Position numbers and translations under genes: made by a program. A stretch of 64,000 nucleotides of DNA from Roseburia sp. (GTDB taxonomy: Bacteria; Bacillota_A; Clostridia; Lachnospirales; Lachnospiraceae): NCBI GenBank assembly GCA_019411365.1, contig DXQT01000011.1:1-64000 (forward strand). Direction: 5' to 3'. Below are positions 42,528 through 51,519 of this stretch, one piece after another. Numbering within the stretch: the stretch's first letter is position 1; every line of letters starts with the position of its first letter. The notes below the pieces were generated by a model, which saw nothing but the letters and a program-made list of their open reading frames with translations, was not told the DNA's origin and did not search any database.

Positions 42528-44732
42528 ATGAACCAGGAAGAATCAGTTTATGAGTTAAACCGTATACAGAGATATATTATGCAGATGCGTCCGCTGTTAA
42601 AAAAGAATGCACTTTTTTCGGATGGAACGGCAGATTACAGACAGCCGGTGGAACCGGATGCAGGGGATGAAGTGACTGTCCGTTTCCGTACAGCGCGCGA
42701 TAATGTCGATATCGTATGGCTGTGTACCGGAGATAAAAAATATAAAATGAAAAAGACAGAGACCGGGGGAGCCTTTGATTATTATGAGGTAAAATTCACA
42801 CTCGGAGAGGAGCCGTTTTACTATTATTTTAAAGTGGCAAGCGGTCTGTTAAATGTATATTATGACCGCTATGGTGTCAGCAAGGAAAAACGTGACGAAT
42901 ACCGTTTCTGCATTATTCCGGGATTTTCAACACCGGAATGGTCAAAGGGTGCAGTTATGTACCAGATCTTAGTCGACCGTTTTTACAACGGCGATACGTC
43001 GAATGATGTGCTGACCGATGAGTACTATTATATCCGTTCTACCAGCAGAAAGATGGACAGCTGGGATCAGTGCCCGTCTGATTTTTCCGTGGCAGAGTTT
43101 TATGGCGGTGACTTAGAGGGTGTCAGACAGAAACTGGATTATCTGCAGAATCTGGGTGTGGAAGTAATTTATTTTAACCCGTTATTTGTGTCCCCATCCA
43201 ATCATAAATACGATATCCAGGATTATGATTATATTGACCCGCATTATGGAAAAATCGTTGAGGACGGCGGCGGGCTGTTAAAAGACGGTGTGAGTGATAA
43301 CAGAAAGGCTGAACGCTATATCAACCGTGTGACCAATAAGAAAAATCTTGAGGCGAGCAACCGTTTTTTTGCAGAGCTGGTAGAAGAGATCCATGCGTGT
43401 GGCATGAAAGTGATCTTAGACGGTGTGTTCAATCACTGTGGATCATTTAATAAATGGCTTGACCGCGAGGAAATCTATCAGGTAAGCGGCGATTATGAGG
43501 ATGGAGCCTTTGTTTCCAAAGACAGTCCGTACCGCAATTTCTTTGGATTCCAGGATCAGTTTGCATGGCCGTACAATACGACCTACGAGGGCTGGTGGGG
43601 ACATGATACGCTGCCAAAACTCAACTATGAAGGCTCTGAAAAACTGTATGATGATATTATGCGTGTTGCAGCAAAATGGGTATCTCCGCCATACAATGCG
43701 GACGGCTGGAGACTTGATGTTGCTGCAGATTTAGGACATTCCCCGGAGATGAACCATAAGTTCTGGAGAGATTTCCGTAAATCAGTGAAAACGGCAAACC
43801 CGGATGCAATTATTTTAGCAGAGCATTACGGTGACCCGAAGGAATGGCTCCAGAAAGGTGACCAGTGGGATACCGTTATGAACTATGATGCATTCATGGA
43901 GCCGCTGACCTGGTTTTTGACCGGTATGGAAAAACACAGCGATGAGGCAAAACCACAGTTAAAGGGAAGCGTGAAAGATTTTGAAGACTCCATGCGTCAT
44001 TATATGGCAAGTTTCCAGACATCGCAGCTTTTGTGTGCCATGAATGAGCTTTCAAATCATGATCATTCCAGATTCATGACAAGAACTAACGAAAAAGTGG
44101 GACGTGCAGCAACACTTGGCACGGCAGCTGCTGAGGAAGGAATTAAACCGGCGGTGTTTCGTGAGGCAGTGGTTGTCCAGATGACATGGCCGGGTGCACC
44201 TACCATTTATTATGGTGATGAGGCAGGGCTCTGCGGATTTACAGACCCGGATAACAGACGTACCTATCCATGGGGGAAAGAGGACATTGTCCTGATCGAT
44301 TTTCATCGTGATATTATCCGCATTCATAAAGAACATGAAGCACTCCGCACCGGTTCCCTTATGTTTTTAAAAGGAGACGATAATCTCCGAGGAGACGATA
44401 ATCTCCGAGGAGACGATAATCTCCGAGGAGACGATAATCTCCGAGGAGACAATAATCTCCGAGGAGATGATAATCTCCTTTGTTACGCGAGATTTAACCG
44501 CAGGGAGCAGTTTGTTGTCCTTGTGAATAATAAGGAACAGGAACGTGATGTGGAACTTGAAGTATGGCAGTGCGGAATACCGAAAAAAGCAGTGTTAGAG
44601 CGTGTGATCATTTCAAATGAGACGGGCTATTCACTGATGCCAAAACAGTATGAAGTTGCGGATGGAGTACTCAAAATAAGCCTGCAGAAATATTCCGCAG
44701 TTATTTTGATGTATGACAGATCAGAAAATTAG
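42528..44732 (+). CDS. intracellular GH13 alpha-amylase family enzyme (neopullulanase/cyclomaltodextrinase type)
   Basis: A 734-residue glycoside hydrolase without signal peptide. An N-terminal CBM34-like domain (about 15-125) precedes the barrel (from MYQILVDRFYNG). Conserved regions are visible: DGVFNH, GWRLDVAAD with the nucleophile Asp, ILAEHYG with the acid/base Glu, and LSNHD with the third carboxylate. Expected to cleave maltodextrins or cyclodextrins in the cytosol. Near residue 620, just after the barrel, the protein contains six GDDNLR-type hexapeptides from an 18-base DNA repeat. AGGG precedes ATG 42528. No clear terminator follows. Confidence 0.9.
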   Translation: MNQEESVYELNRIQRYIMQMRPLLKKNALFSDGTADYRQPVEPDAGDEVTVRFRTARDNVDIVWLCTGDKKYKMKKTETGGAFDYYEVKFTLGEEPFYYYFKVASGLLNVYYDRYGVSKEKRDEYRFCIIPGFSTPEWSKGAVMYQILVDRFYNGDTSNDVLTDEYYYIRSTSRKMDSWDQCPSDFSVAEFYGGDLEGVRQKLDYLQNLGVEVIYFNPLFVSPSNHKYDIQDYDYIDPHYGKIVEDGGGLLKDGVSDNRKAERYINRVTNKKNLEASNRFFAELVEEIHACGMKVILDGVFNHCGSFNKWLDREEIYQVSGDYEDGAFVSKDSPYRNFFGFQDQFAWPYNTTYEGWWGHDTLPKLNYEGSEKLYDDIMRVAAKWVSPPYNADGWRLDVAADLGHSPEMNHKFWRDFRKSVKTANPDAIILAEHYGDPKEWLQKGDQWDTVMNYDAFMEPLTWFLTGMEKHSDEAKPQLKGSVKDFEDSMRHYMASFQTSQLLCAMNELSNHDHSRFMTRTNEKVGRAATLGTAAAEEGIKPAVFREAVVVQMTWPGAPTIYYGDEAGLCGFTDPDNRRTYPWGKEDIVLIDFHRDIIRIHKEHEALRTGSLMFLKGDDNLRGDDNLRGDDNLRGDDNLRGDNNLRGDDNLLCYARFNRREQFVVLVNNKEQERDVELEVWQCGIPKKAVLERVIISNETGYSLMPKQYEVADGVLKISLQKYSAVILMYDRSEN
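44373..44478 (+). repeat. 18-base hairpin minisatellite inside the GH13 gene
   Basis: Four perfect copies of GGAGACGATAATCTCCGA (44373-44444), a fifth with one change (44445-44462) and a partial sixth with one change (44463-44478). Each unit is itself an inverted repeat, GGAGA...TCTCC, so the array can fold into a row of hairpins. In frame it codes GDDNLR repeats. Confidence 0.95.
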
Positions 44733-44771
44733 TTTTCAGGTTTTAAGGTATGGCTTTCGGACAAAAAATAC

Positions 44772-44800
44772 TTGCATAATAGAAGCTGCTATGCTATAAT
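44772..44800 (+). promoter_or_regulatory. promoter of the tRNA-Tyr/tRNA-Leu unit
   Basis: TTGCAT (44772-44777) and TATAAT (44795-44800) with a 17-base spacer and a TGC-extended -10. The spacer contains TAGAAGCTGCTATGC, which matches the repeat core found after murA. Confidence 0.65.
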
Positions 44801-44838
44801 CTTTTCTTGTCAGAGCGCATTTTGCGTATCTGATAAAT

Positions 44839-44920
44839 GGGCAGATTCCCGAGTGGCCAAAGGGGACAGACTGTAAATCTGCTGCAATTTGCTTCGGTGG
44901 TTCGAATCCACCTCTGCCCA
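44839..44920 (+). tRNA. tRNA-Tyr (GTA)
   Basis: An 82-base gene with acceptor GGGCAGA/TCTGCCC, anticodon GTA at 44873-44875, a long class II variable arm and the T-arm GGTTCGAATCC. Discriminator A at 44920; CCA is not encoded. Confidence 0.95.
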
Positions 44921-44995
44921 TTGTGTATTGTCCGGTAGGAAGGCATTTTTAAGTAGCTCGTGAGTGAAAGCCTTTGAATATAGGAGGCAGTACAT

Positions 44996-45094
44996 ATGGA
45001 AAATGCCGGCGTGGCGGAACTGGCAGACGCGCAGGACTTAAAATCCTGTTGTAGAAATACAGTACCGGTTCGATTCCGGTCGCCGGCATTATAG
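44996..45094 (+). other. 32-codon open frame with a ribosome site running through tRNA-Leu
   Basis: AGGAGG (44982-44987) lies eight bases before an ATG (44996) whose frame passes through all of tRNA-Leu to a TAG at 45092-45094. The predicted peptide begins MENAGVAELADAQ. Translation across a tRNA is unlikely to be useful; it may be a relic or have a role in the precursor RNA. Not called as a gene. Confidence 0.3.
45005..45088 (+). tRNA. tRNA-Leu (TAA)
   Basis: An 84-base class II tRNA with acceptor GCCGGCG/CGCCGGC, anticodon TAA at 45039-45041, a variable arm and the T-arm GGTTCGATTCC. Discriminator A at 45088; CCA is not encoded. Confidence 0.95.
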
Positions 45095-45110
45095 AGATTC
45101 TTCTAAAGAG

Positions 45111-45136
45111 AGATCCTGTTAACAGGGTCTTATTTT
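45111..45136 (+). terminator. terminator after tRNA-Leu
   Basis: AGATCCTG (45111-45118) pairs with CAGGGTCT (45123-45130) around a TTAA loop, followed by TATTTT. Confidence 0.7.
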
Positions 45137-45206
45137 AATTCATTAAAAATTATAATAAGTAATTTTGAAATTTTAATGAAAACAAAATGCATTTCAAATA
45201 AAATTG

Positions 45207-45215
45207 TGCTATAAT
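45207..45215 (+). promoter_or_regulatory. extended -10 promoter of the chemotaxis receptor gene
   Basis: TGC followed by TATAAT (45210-45215), about 60 bases before the ATG. No good -35 was seen, and no sigma-28 consensus is evident. Confidence 0.45.
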
Positions 45216-45273
45216 TCTGAAAAACACTAAGAAGGGGAAACCGTGTTCAAATTTGATACGGAAGAAAGGTACG

Positions 45274-46962
45274 ATGAAACAGGAAAAAGTAACATTCATT
45301 CATTCAATTTCAGCGAAAATTACTTTGCTGGCGGTTTTTATTGTTGTTGTGTCTCTTGTAGGGAGTGTGATCAATGCCAGTTCAAAATCGAGGAAAGTTG
45401 TTGAAAACGTAAATTCAAATTATATTCTGAGTCTTGCAGAGATGGGAGCACAGACGATCGGGAATATTCCGGCAGATATTGCAACAGATGAAGAATATTC
45501 GAAAATCATAAGTGAGATCAACATGACAGGAGTAGAGAGTGCATATGCATATCTGGTATCAGAAGATGGTACGATGATCTATCATCCGACCGCAGATAAG
45601 ATTGGGCAGCCAGTTGAAAACACTGTGGTTAAAGAGGTGGTATCACAGCTTGCGTCCGGAACTGTTCCGGAGGATGCTGTTGTTGAATATGAATTTAATG
45701 GCGGAATCAAGTATGCCGGATATGCGCTGACACCAGACCATATGATCGTGGTTGTAACTGCTGACAAAGATGAGATTGTAAAACCGGTTAATCAGATGAT
45801 CTGGTTTATGAGTATAACAGCAGGAATTACACTTGTTGTCTGTGTGATTATTGGATATCTGTTAAGCCGCTTCATCTGTACACCACTGGAACATCTGACA
45901 GAGATTATCAAAAATACTGCAGATCTGAATTTCAGTCATAATGCAAAGAGTGACGATTTATGTAAAAGAACAGACGAAACCGGTTTTATGGCGCGGGAAC
46001 TCCGTGTTATGAGAAGAAATCTGCGTGAGATGGTTGCAAATATTGACACAGCAAGCCAGCAGATTACCGGAAATGTAGATGGATTAAAACAGGTAACTGA
46101 GACGGTGGATCACATGTGCTCAGATAACTCCGCAACCAGCCAGCAGCTTGCAGCGGGTATGCAGGAGACTGCAGCAACGACTGTAAATATCAATGAAAAT
46201 GTCGGCACCATGAAAGAGGAAGCTGACAGACTTACAGAAATGGCTGAAAAAGGTGCAGATGTTTCCAATGAGGTTATGGACAGAGCAAAGAATCTGTGTA
46301 ATAAGACAGTAACTGCAAGTAACCGTACCATGGAAATGTATACGAATGTGAAAGAAAAATCCGAAAAGGCGATCGAGGGATCAAAGGCAGTTGAAAAGAT
46401 CAATGAGCTGACTAACACCATTATGGAAATTTCTTCCCAGACCGGACTTTTAGCATTGAATGCAAGTATTGAGGCTGCGAGAGCCGGAGAAGCAGGACGT
46501 GGATTTGCAGTTGTTGCAACAGAGATCGGAAGTCTTGCAGACCAGACCTCAAAAGCAATCGCAGATATCGGTAATATTGTAAAGGCTGTCAATGAAGCAG
46601 TTGGTAATATGACAGAGTGCTTAAGTGAGACAACCGGATTTTTGGAGACGACCGTACTTGAAGATTATAAAGAATTTGAACAGGTAGGTGCCCAGTATCA
46701 GGATGATGCAGATGTATTCAAGTCCAACATGAATCAGGTAAAAGATTCTATGCTGCAGCTCTCGGATTTGATCGAGTCGATCGCACAGGCATTAAGCGGT
46801 ATCAACGATACTGTGGGAGAAGCAGCAGTCGGTGTATCCGATATTGCGTCAAAGACAAGCGGTATGGTGGAGAAAACAGGTGCTACACATGATATGGTAT
46901 CTGAGTGTTACTCCTGTGCAGACGAGCTCCGTGAGATCGTTGGCAAATTTGTTTTAAGATAG
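45274..46962 (+). CDS. methyl-accepting chemotaxis protein
   Basis: A 562-residue transmembrane chemoreceptor. Transmembrane segment 1 is about residues 12-33, followed by a single-Cache-like sensing region of about 140 residues, transmembrane segment 2 (about 178-200), a HAMP domain and a long helical signalling domain. The tip that contacts CheA/CheW reads [25 protein letters not shown] in two pieces around residue 400 (shown here only as the family hallmark). ATG 45274 has GAAAGG upstream. The receptor implies chemotaxis and motility; the ligand is unknown. Confidence 0.92.
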   Translation: MKQEKVTFIHSISAKITLLAVFIVVVSLVGSVINASSKSRKVVENVNSNYILSLAEMGAQTIGNIPADIATDEEYSKIISEINMTGVESAYAYLVSEDGTMIYHPTADKIGQPVENTVVKEVVSQLASGTVPEDAVVEYEFNGGIKYAGYALTPDHMIVVVTADKDEIVKPVNQMIWFMSITAGITLVVCVIIGYLLSRFICTPLEHLTEIIKNTADLNFSHNAKSDDLCKRTDETGFMARELRVMRRNLREMVANIDTASQQITGNVDGLKQVTETVDHMCSDNSATSQQLAAGMQETAATTVNINENVGTMKEEADRLTEMAEKGADVSNEVMDRAKNLCNKTVTASNRTMEMYTNVKEKSEKAIEGSKAVEKINELTNTIMEISSQTGLLALNASIEAARAGEAGRGFAVVATEIGSLADQTSKAIADIGNIVKAVNEAVGNMTECLSETTGFLETTVLEDYKEFEQVGAQYQDDADVFKSNMNQVKDSMLQLSDLIESIAQALSGINDTVGEAAVGVSDIASKTSGMVEKTGATHDMVSECYSCADELREIVGKFVLR

Positions 46963-46986
46963 GCGAATCCGTTGTCATGAATTATG

Positions 46987-47037
46987 GCCTGTCCTCATAA
47001 GATGTGGTAATCACAGATTATGAGGGCAGGCTTTTTT
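46987..47037 (+). terminator. nested terminator after the chemotaxis receptor gene
   Basis: GCCTGTCCTCATAA (46987-47000) pairs with TTATGAGGGCAGGC (47018-47031), followed by six T. The loop carries a small inner GTG/CAC stem. Confidence 0.85.
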
Positions 47038-47070
47038 GAATTCATAGGAAATTATGTCCTATGAATTCAA
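47036..47070. repeat. perfect 14-base inverted repeat before the P-type ATPase gene
   Basis: TTGAATTCATAGGA (47036-47049) pairs with TCCTATGAATTCAA (47057-47070) around a 7-base loop. It begins in the T-run of the preceding terminator and ends 50 bases before the ATPase start, so it may be an operator or a second terminator (AAAA follows, TTTT precedes: a minus-strand terminator). Confidence 0.65.
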
Positions 47071-47120
47071 AAACCCTCCGTCGGGATATCTGTGTGAAAG
47101 TATGCGGTAGGGAGGCTATG

Positions 47121-49742
47121 ATGCAGGAGAAGTCAAAGGAACAGGGAAATGGGCAGAAGCGGGGATACAACCTGTTGGATAAGGAAGAACAGAAATCGAT
47201 GCTGTCGTGTTTTGTGGAACAGCTTTGCGATCCGCTTATTTTTATTTTGTTTGCGGCTGCGGCAATATCCCTGCTGCTGAGGGAATATGGAGATATGTGC
47301 ATTATACTTGCAGTAGTACTGTTAAATGCCGTGGTCGGAGTGATCCAGGAGGGAAAGGCGAAACGGGCGTTAGAGGCGTTGGAAAAAATGACAAGCCCGC
47401 ATGCCCTGATCCATGATGAGGATGGAATCCGGGAGATTCCTGCTGCTGATCTGATTCCCGGGGATATTGTCTGTCTTGAGGCAGGGCGGCAGGTGCCGGC
47501 AGATATCCGGATCATATCAGCGGTTAATTTAAAAATCGAGGAGTCGGCGCTGACGGGAGAATCTGTCCCGGTCTCAAAAAATACGACCGATCAGAACGAG
47601 GCATATATGACCACAAATGTCACATACGGCCGTGGGGAGGGGATCGTCACTGCAATCGGGATGGATACGAAAATAGGCGGTATCGCAAAATTGCTTTCCG
47701 GGACAAAAACGGAACTGACACCGCTGCAGAAAAGACTTGCGGATCTTGGGAAAATTCTTGGTACAGTTTCCGTTTTTTTGTGTATCCTGCTGTTTGTGAT
47801 GGCGGTTTTGCAGAGACGCAATGTCGCAGAAATGCTGATCACCGCGATATCACTGGCGGTCGCAGCAGTCCCGGAAGGACTGCCGGCGATCGTTACGATG
47901 GTACTGGCACTTTCGGTATCACGCATGGTAAAGGTCAATACGATTGTGAAAAGACTGCCGAGTGTGGAAACCTTAGGCTGTGTGAGTGTGGTATGTTCGG
48001 ATAAGACGGGAACGCTGACGCAGAACCGTATGACGGTGACGAAATGTTATACGGATGGGAAAATCTGTGAGCCAAAGCGGTTAAACCGCAGAAAAGACCG
48101 GTATTTTCTGGAGGGATATGCACTTTGTAACGATGCGTCCATCCGTGGAGAGCGGATCGGCGATCCGACAGAACTTGCGTTGCTCGATATGGCGGCAGGG
48201 TTTGAGATACAAAGAGAGCGTTTAGAAGAAAGTTTTCCGAGAACGCAGGAGATCGCATTTGACTCTGAACGGAAAATGATGACAACTCTGCATCGTGGGG
48301 AAAAAGAAAATGTTTCTTATACCAAAGGCTCACCGGATGAAATTTTAGAGCGCTCTGCATTTCTGCTGGAAGGTGGCGGGCGGATTCCAATGACGCCGGA
48401 GAAACGCAGAGAGATCGATCAGGTGATCCATGCGTTTACCGGGGAGGCACTCCGGGTACTGGCACTTGGAATGAGAAATCCGGCCTCCGGTTTAAAGGAA
48501 AACGGGTTAACGTTTATCGGGTTTGTCGGAATGGCAGATCCCATACGCCCGGAGGCAGAGGATGCTGTGCAGGAATTTTACCGTGCGGGTGTAAAGACGG
48601 TCATGATCACGGGGGATCGGATCGACACGGCGTTTGCGATTGCGAAAGAACTGCACATTGCGTCGGAAGAAAACGAATGCATTTCCGGGGAGGAATTAAT
48701 GGAAATGACGGATGAAATGCTCGCGGAGAAGATAAAAAAGGTGCGTGTATTTGCACATGTCTCACCGGAGCACAAAGTGCGTATCGTGGCGGCATGCAAG
48801 AAAAACGGAGAGATTACTGCGATGACGGGAGATGGCGTCAATGATGCGCCGTCCCTAAAAGCAGCGGATGTCGGGATCGCCATGGGAAAGGCGGGAACGG
48901 ATGTGGCAAAAAATGCGGCGGATATCGTGCTGACGGATGATAATTTTGCAACGATCGCAAAGGCCATCGCGCAGGGAAGATGCATTTATGAAAATATCCG
49001 TAAATCCGTGATATTTCTGCTCTCCTCTAATTTTGGGGAGATCATAACAATGCTTGTGTCTGTGGCGTGCGGTTTTGCGGCACCGTTAAAATCAAGCCAC
49101 ATTCTCTGGATCAACCTGATCACAGATTCCCTTCCGGCGCTTGCACTTGGTGTGGATGAGGAAGAAAATAAAAGCTATATGGACAGACCACCGCGTGGAA
49201 AAGATGAGAGCCTGTTTGCGGGCGGTGGATTAAACTGTACCTGCTTTTATGGAGCGCTGATCGCATTGATCAGTATGGTGGCATTTTTGCAGCTCCCGGT
49301 GGGGATTCTGCTCCGGGCGGGAAATCAGATCACACCGGCTGCGATAAGGACACTGCTTGTGGACACGGAGCTTTTAAACCGCTGTCAGACCTATGCATTT
49401 ACAGTGCTTGGAATGTCACAGCTGTTTCATGCGATCGGCATGCGTGATGTTGAAACGTCATTGTTCCGGATGAATCACCTGGAAAACCGGTTGATGATCG
49501 CTGCGTTTGTGATCGGGATGGGACTGCAGCTGCTTGTGACGGAGGTACCTTATTTTGTCGTTCTGTTTGGAACCTGCAGACTGACACTGCTTGAATGGGT
49601 AAAACTGTTAGTGCTTGCATCCATGCCTTTGTTTGCACATGAACTGTTAGTATTCGGAAGCTGTCTGGGTGAAAAGGAAAATAGGGAAAATAGAAAAGAA
49701 GCAACAGGGCAGGCTGTCTCATCCGGCGGGCGCTGGAGCTAA
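47121..49742 (+). CDS. calcium-transporting P-type ATPase (P2 type)
   Basis: An 873-residue membrane ATPase with about ten transmembrane segments. TGESVPV is the actuator-loop motif, the phosphorylated Asp lies in DKTGTLT near residue 293, and TGDGVNDAPSLKAADVGIAMG is the hinge motif. PEGLP in transmembrane segment 4 and NLITDSLPALALG in segment 6 match Ca2+ pumps of the SERCA/PMCA-like type, so export of Ca2+ is expected. The ATG at 47121 has GGGAGG five bases upstream, preferred over 47118 and over an upstream frame starting inside the inverted repeat. Confidence 0.9.
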   Translation: MQEKSKEQGNGQKRGYNLLDKEEQKSMLSCFVEQLCDPLIFILFAAAAISLLLREYGDMCIILAVVLLNAVVGVIQEGKAKRALEALEKMTSPHALIHDEDGIREIPAADLIPGDIVCLEAGRQVPADIRIISAVNLKIEESALTGESVPVSKNTTDQNEAYMTTNVTYGRGEGIVTAIGMDTKIGGIAKLLSGTKTELTPLQKRLADLGKILGTVSVFLCILLFVMAVLQRRNVAEMLITAISLAVAAVPEGLPAIVTMVLALSVSRMVKVNTIVKRLPSVETLGCVSVVCSDKTGTLTQNRMTVTKCYTDGKICEPKRLNRRKDRYFLEGYALCNDASIRGERIGDPTELALLDMAAGFEIQRERLEESFPRTQEIAFDSERKMMTTLHRGEKENVSYTKGSPDEILERSAFLLEGGGRIPMTPEKRREIDQVIHAFTGEALRVLALGMRNPASGLKENGLTFIGFVGMADPIRPEAEDAVQEFYRAGVKTVMITGDRIDTAFAIAKELHIASEENECISGEELMEMTDEMLAEKIKKVRVFAHVSPEHKVRIVAACKKNGEITAMTGDGVNDAPSLKAADVGIAMGKAGTDVAKNAADIVLTDDNFATIAKAIAQGRCIYENIRKSVIFLLSSNFGEIITMLVSVACGFAAPLKSSHILWINLITDSLPALALGVDEEENKSYMDRPPRGKDESLFAGGGLNCTCFYGALIALISMVAFLQLPVGILLRAGNQITPAAIRTLLVDTELLNRCQTYAFTVLGMSQLFHAIGMRDVETSLFRMNHLENRLMIAAFVIGMGLQLLVTEVPYFVVLFGTCRLTLLEWVKLLVLASMPLFAHELLVFGSCLGEKENRENRKEATGQAVSSGGRWS

Positions 49743-49770
49743 AAAAAACATTCATTTTTTGCGGGGGGTG

Positions 49771-49779
49771 TGATATAAT
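49771..49779 (+). promoter_or_regulatory. extended -10 promoter of the SseB-like gene
   Basis: TGA followed by TATAAT (49774-49779), about 55 bases before the ATG at 49833. Confidence 0.4.
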
Positions 49780-49832
49780 GAGATGTCCGTAAGTTTTGGG
49801 CAGGTTTTTGCAGGAAAGGATATTGGAAAATT

Positions 49833-50747
49833 ATGGAAGAGAAAATGACAATGGAAATCACGAACGACAGACTTGAGGAGGCTATTAAGGAATACGCCGC
49901 AGACCGGACCAAAGAACGTCTTACCACGGTTCTTAATCTGCTCCGTCCGACAAAGCTGTTTGTACCGGCGATGTTGCAGGCACCGGATCGCCCGATTCCA
50001 TGTTTTTTAAAGAATAGTAATGAAGAGCAGTTTTTGGTTGTATATACGTCAAAAGAGCAGATTCCGGAGGAGCCAAAGAGCCAGGCGATGCTTAATATGC
50101 CATTCCCGGCATGTAATAATATCGTTGTAAAACCGGAGTTAAAACTTGCAGGAATGGTGATCAATCCGTTTTCTGATAACCTCGTATTAAAGACAGAGCT
50201 TGTACAGAAGTTACATGAGGCTGATGAGCAGGCAGCAAAACGTGCAGCGCAGATGAAACAGGTGAAGATGACACCGGCACAGTTCCAGGTATTTGTAAAA
50301 CGCCAGGTTGAGTTTGGCGTATTACCGAAGCGTCTGTTTACCGAGAAACAGGAGTTCATGAACAAACTGTGCGATGAAAAAGAGGCTTTTATCAATGAGA
50401 TTTTTGCAGGCGTGTTCAAGGAGCCGAAGTTAAATCCATACACTGAGAATGATTATTCCGTTATGGCACTTGACATTGCAGAGGATCTGACATTAGTCCG
50501 TGTGGATCTCCCGGAAAAAGGGTTAGTTCCGCCACTCTGCTACCGTATTTATCTGACGATCAATCCAAAAACCGGAAAAGCAGGTTACTATACGATTGAA
50601 ATGTCCAAAGAAAAGGATGTCCGTATGCTGGGCGAATTTTTAGAGGATGGAAAACATATCGATCACGGTGTTGCACCGGTAGAAGGCGCTGAACTTCAGA
50701 AGATCATGGATCTTGCCAGAGGCGAAGGTGCAGAGATGACAAGTTAG
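49833..50747 (+). CDS. SseB-domain protein
   Basis: A 304-residue soluble protein. The N-terminal half matches the SseB N-terminal domain pattern (an RTKERLTTVLNLLRPTKLFVPA segment at about residues 25-46 and a later PFPACNN region). The second half is an SseB C-terminal-like or enhanced-serine-sensitivity-like region. Molecular function of the family is unknown. ATGs at 49833, 49845 and 49851 are possible starts; none has a strong ribosome site. A 15-pair hairpin follows. Confidence 0.7.
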   Translation: MEEKMTMEITNDRLEEAIKEYAADRTKERLTTVLNLLRPTKLFVPAMLQAPDRPIPCFLKNSNEEQFLVVYTSKEQIPEEPKSQAMLNMPFPACNNIVVKPELKLAGMVINPFSDNLVLKTELVQKLHEADEQAAKRAAQMKQVKMTPAQFQVFVKRQVEFGVLPKRLFTEKQEFMNKLCDEKEAFINEIFAGVFKEPKLNPYTENDYSVMALDIAEDLTLVRVDLPEKGLVPPLCYRIYLTINPKTGKAGYYTIEMSKEKDVRMLGEFLEDGKHIDHGVAPVEGAELQKIMDLARGEGAEMTS

Positions 50748-50783
50748 GAACAAAAATAGCACAATTATAAGGAAATAATAAAG

Positions 50784-50824
50784 TTCGGGTGTCAAAAGGT
50801 GGTTCACAACTTTTGACACCCGAA
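50784..50824. terminator. 15-base perfect hairpin between sseB-like and ybaK-like genes
   Basis: TTCGGGTGTCAAAAG (50784-50798) pairs perfectly with CTTTTGACACCCGAA (50810-50824). The convergent ybaK-like gene ends at 50831. The T-run is weak. The arm and the following GTGGTT recur in opposite orientation at 61484-61508. Confidence 0.7.
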
Positions 50825-50830
50825 TTGTCT

Positions 50831-51328
50831 TTAGTTATGCTGGATAATATCTGCGTACTGTCCGCGAGTCACTTTTAAGAGTGCATCCGGGTTGACCGTA
50901 ATGGAAGTGCCGACACGTCCGCCACTGATATAAATCTTATCAAAGGATGCAGCACTTTCATGTACTACCGTCGGGAACTGCTTTTTCATGCCAAGCGGAG
51001 AGCAGCCGCCGCGCACATATCCGGTAAGTGGTGTCAGATCTTTTACATGAAGCATTTCGAGTGATTTCTCACCGACACATTTTGCTGCTGCTTTCAGATC
51101 AACTTCTTCCGCAATCGGTACGACAAAAACATAATACTGTCTGTTCCCGCCGGCGGCAGCCTTGCCGGACATAACGAGCGTTTTAAACGACTGTTCTACT
51201 GGAGCACCGGTCTTTTCTGCGGTATGTAGACCGTCTATAAATTCATCACACTCATAATTGATAATTTCATAAGGTATTTTATTGCGGTCTAAAATGCGCA
51301 TGGCATTTGTTTTTACTTCTTTTCCCAT
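50831..51328 (-). CDS. ybaK: YbaK/EbsC-type aminoacyl-tRNA deacylase
   Basis: A 165-residue protein of the YbaK family that hydrolyses mischarged Cys-tRNA-Pro. KTLVMSG, the conserved lysine region near KAAAKCVGEK, GYVRGGCSPLGMKK and the final GxRVGTSI pattern (GGRVGTSITVNPDALL) are family features. I set the start at 51328 (MGKEVKTNAMR) with AGGAG eight bases upstream; the longer frame to 51379 has none. Because proS here lacks an editing domain, this is a plausible trans-editing partner. Confidence 0.9.
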   Translation of the reverse strand: MGKEVKTNAMRILDRNKIPYEIINYECDEFIDGLHTAEKTGAPVEQSFKTLVMSGKAAAGGNRQYYVFVVPIAEEVDLKAAAKCVGEKSLEMLHVKDLTPLTGYVRGGCSPLGMKKQFPTVVHESAASFDKIYISGGRVGTSITVNPDALLKVTRGQYADIIQHN

Positions 51329-51477
51329 AGAGAAAACTCCTTTCATGAATGAACTGCGCTCATTGTAACACCACAGCAAAAAATAGACAACTGAAACAGA
51401 ATGTATGTTTACGAAAAAATAAAAAAATGTTATTCTAATAGGGGAAATTAAGGCAATATATGAGGTGAATTAAAATG

Positions 51478-51503
51478 CGCCACATATAAGAACATGTGTG
51501 GCG
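51478..51503 (+). promoter_or_regulatory. leader hairpin before the HdeD-like gene
   Basis: CGCCACATA (51478-51486) pairs with TGTGTGGCG (51495-51503), nine pairs with one wobble, without T-run. It ends seven bases before the ribosome site, so it may influence translation. Confidence 0.4.
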
Positions 51504-51519
51504 GGAAATGAGGCAGAGT

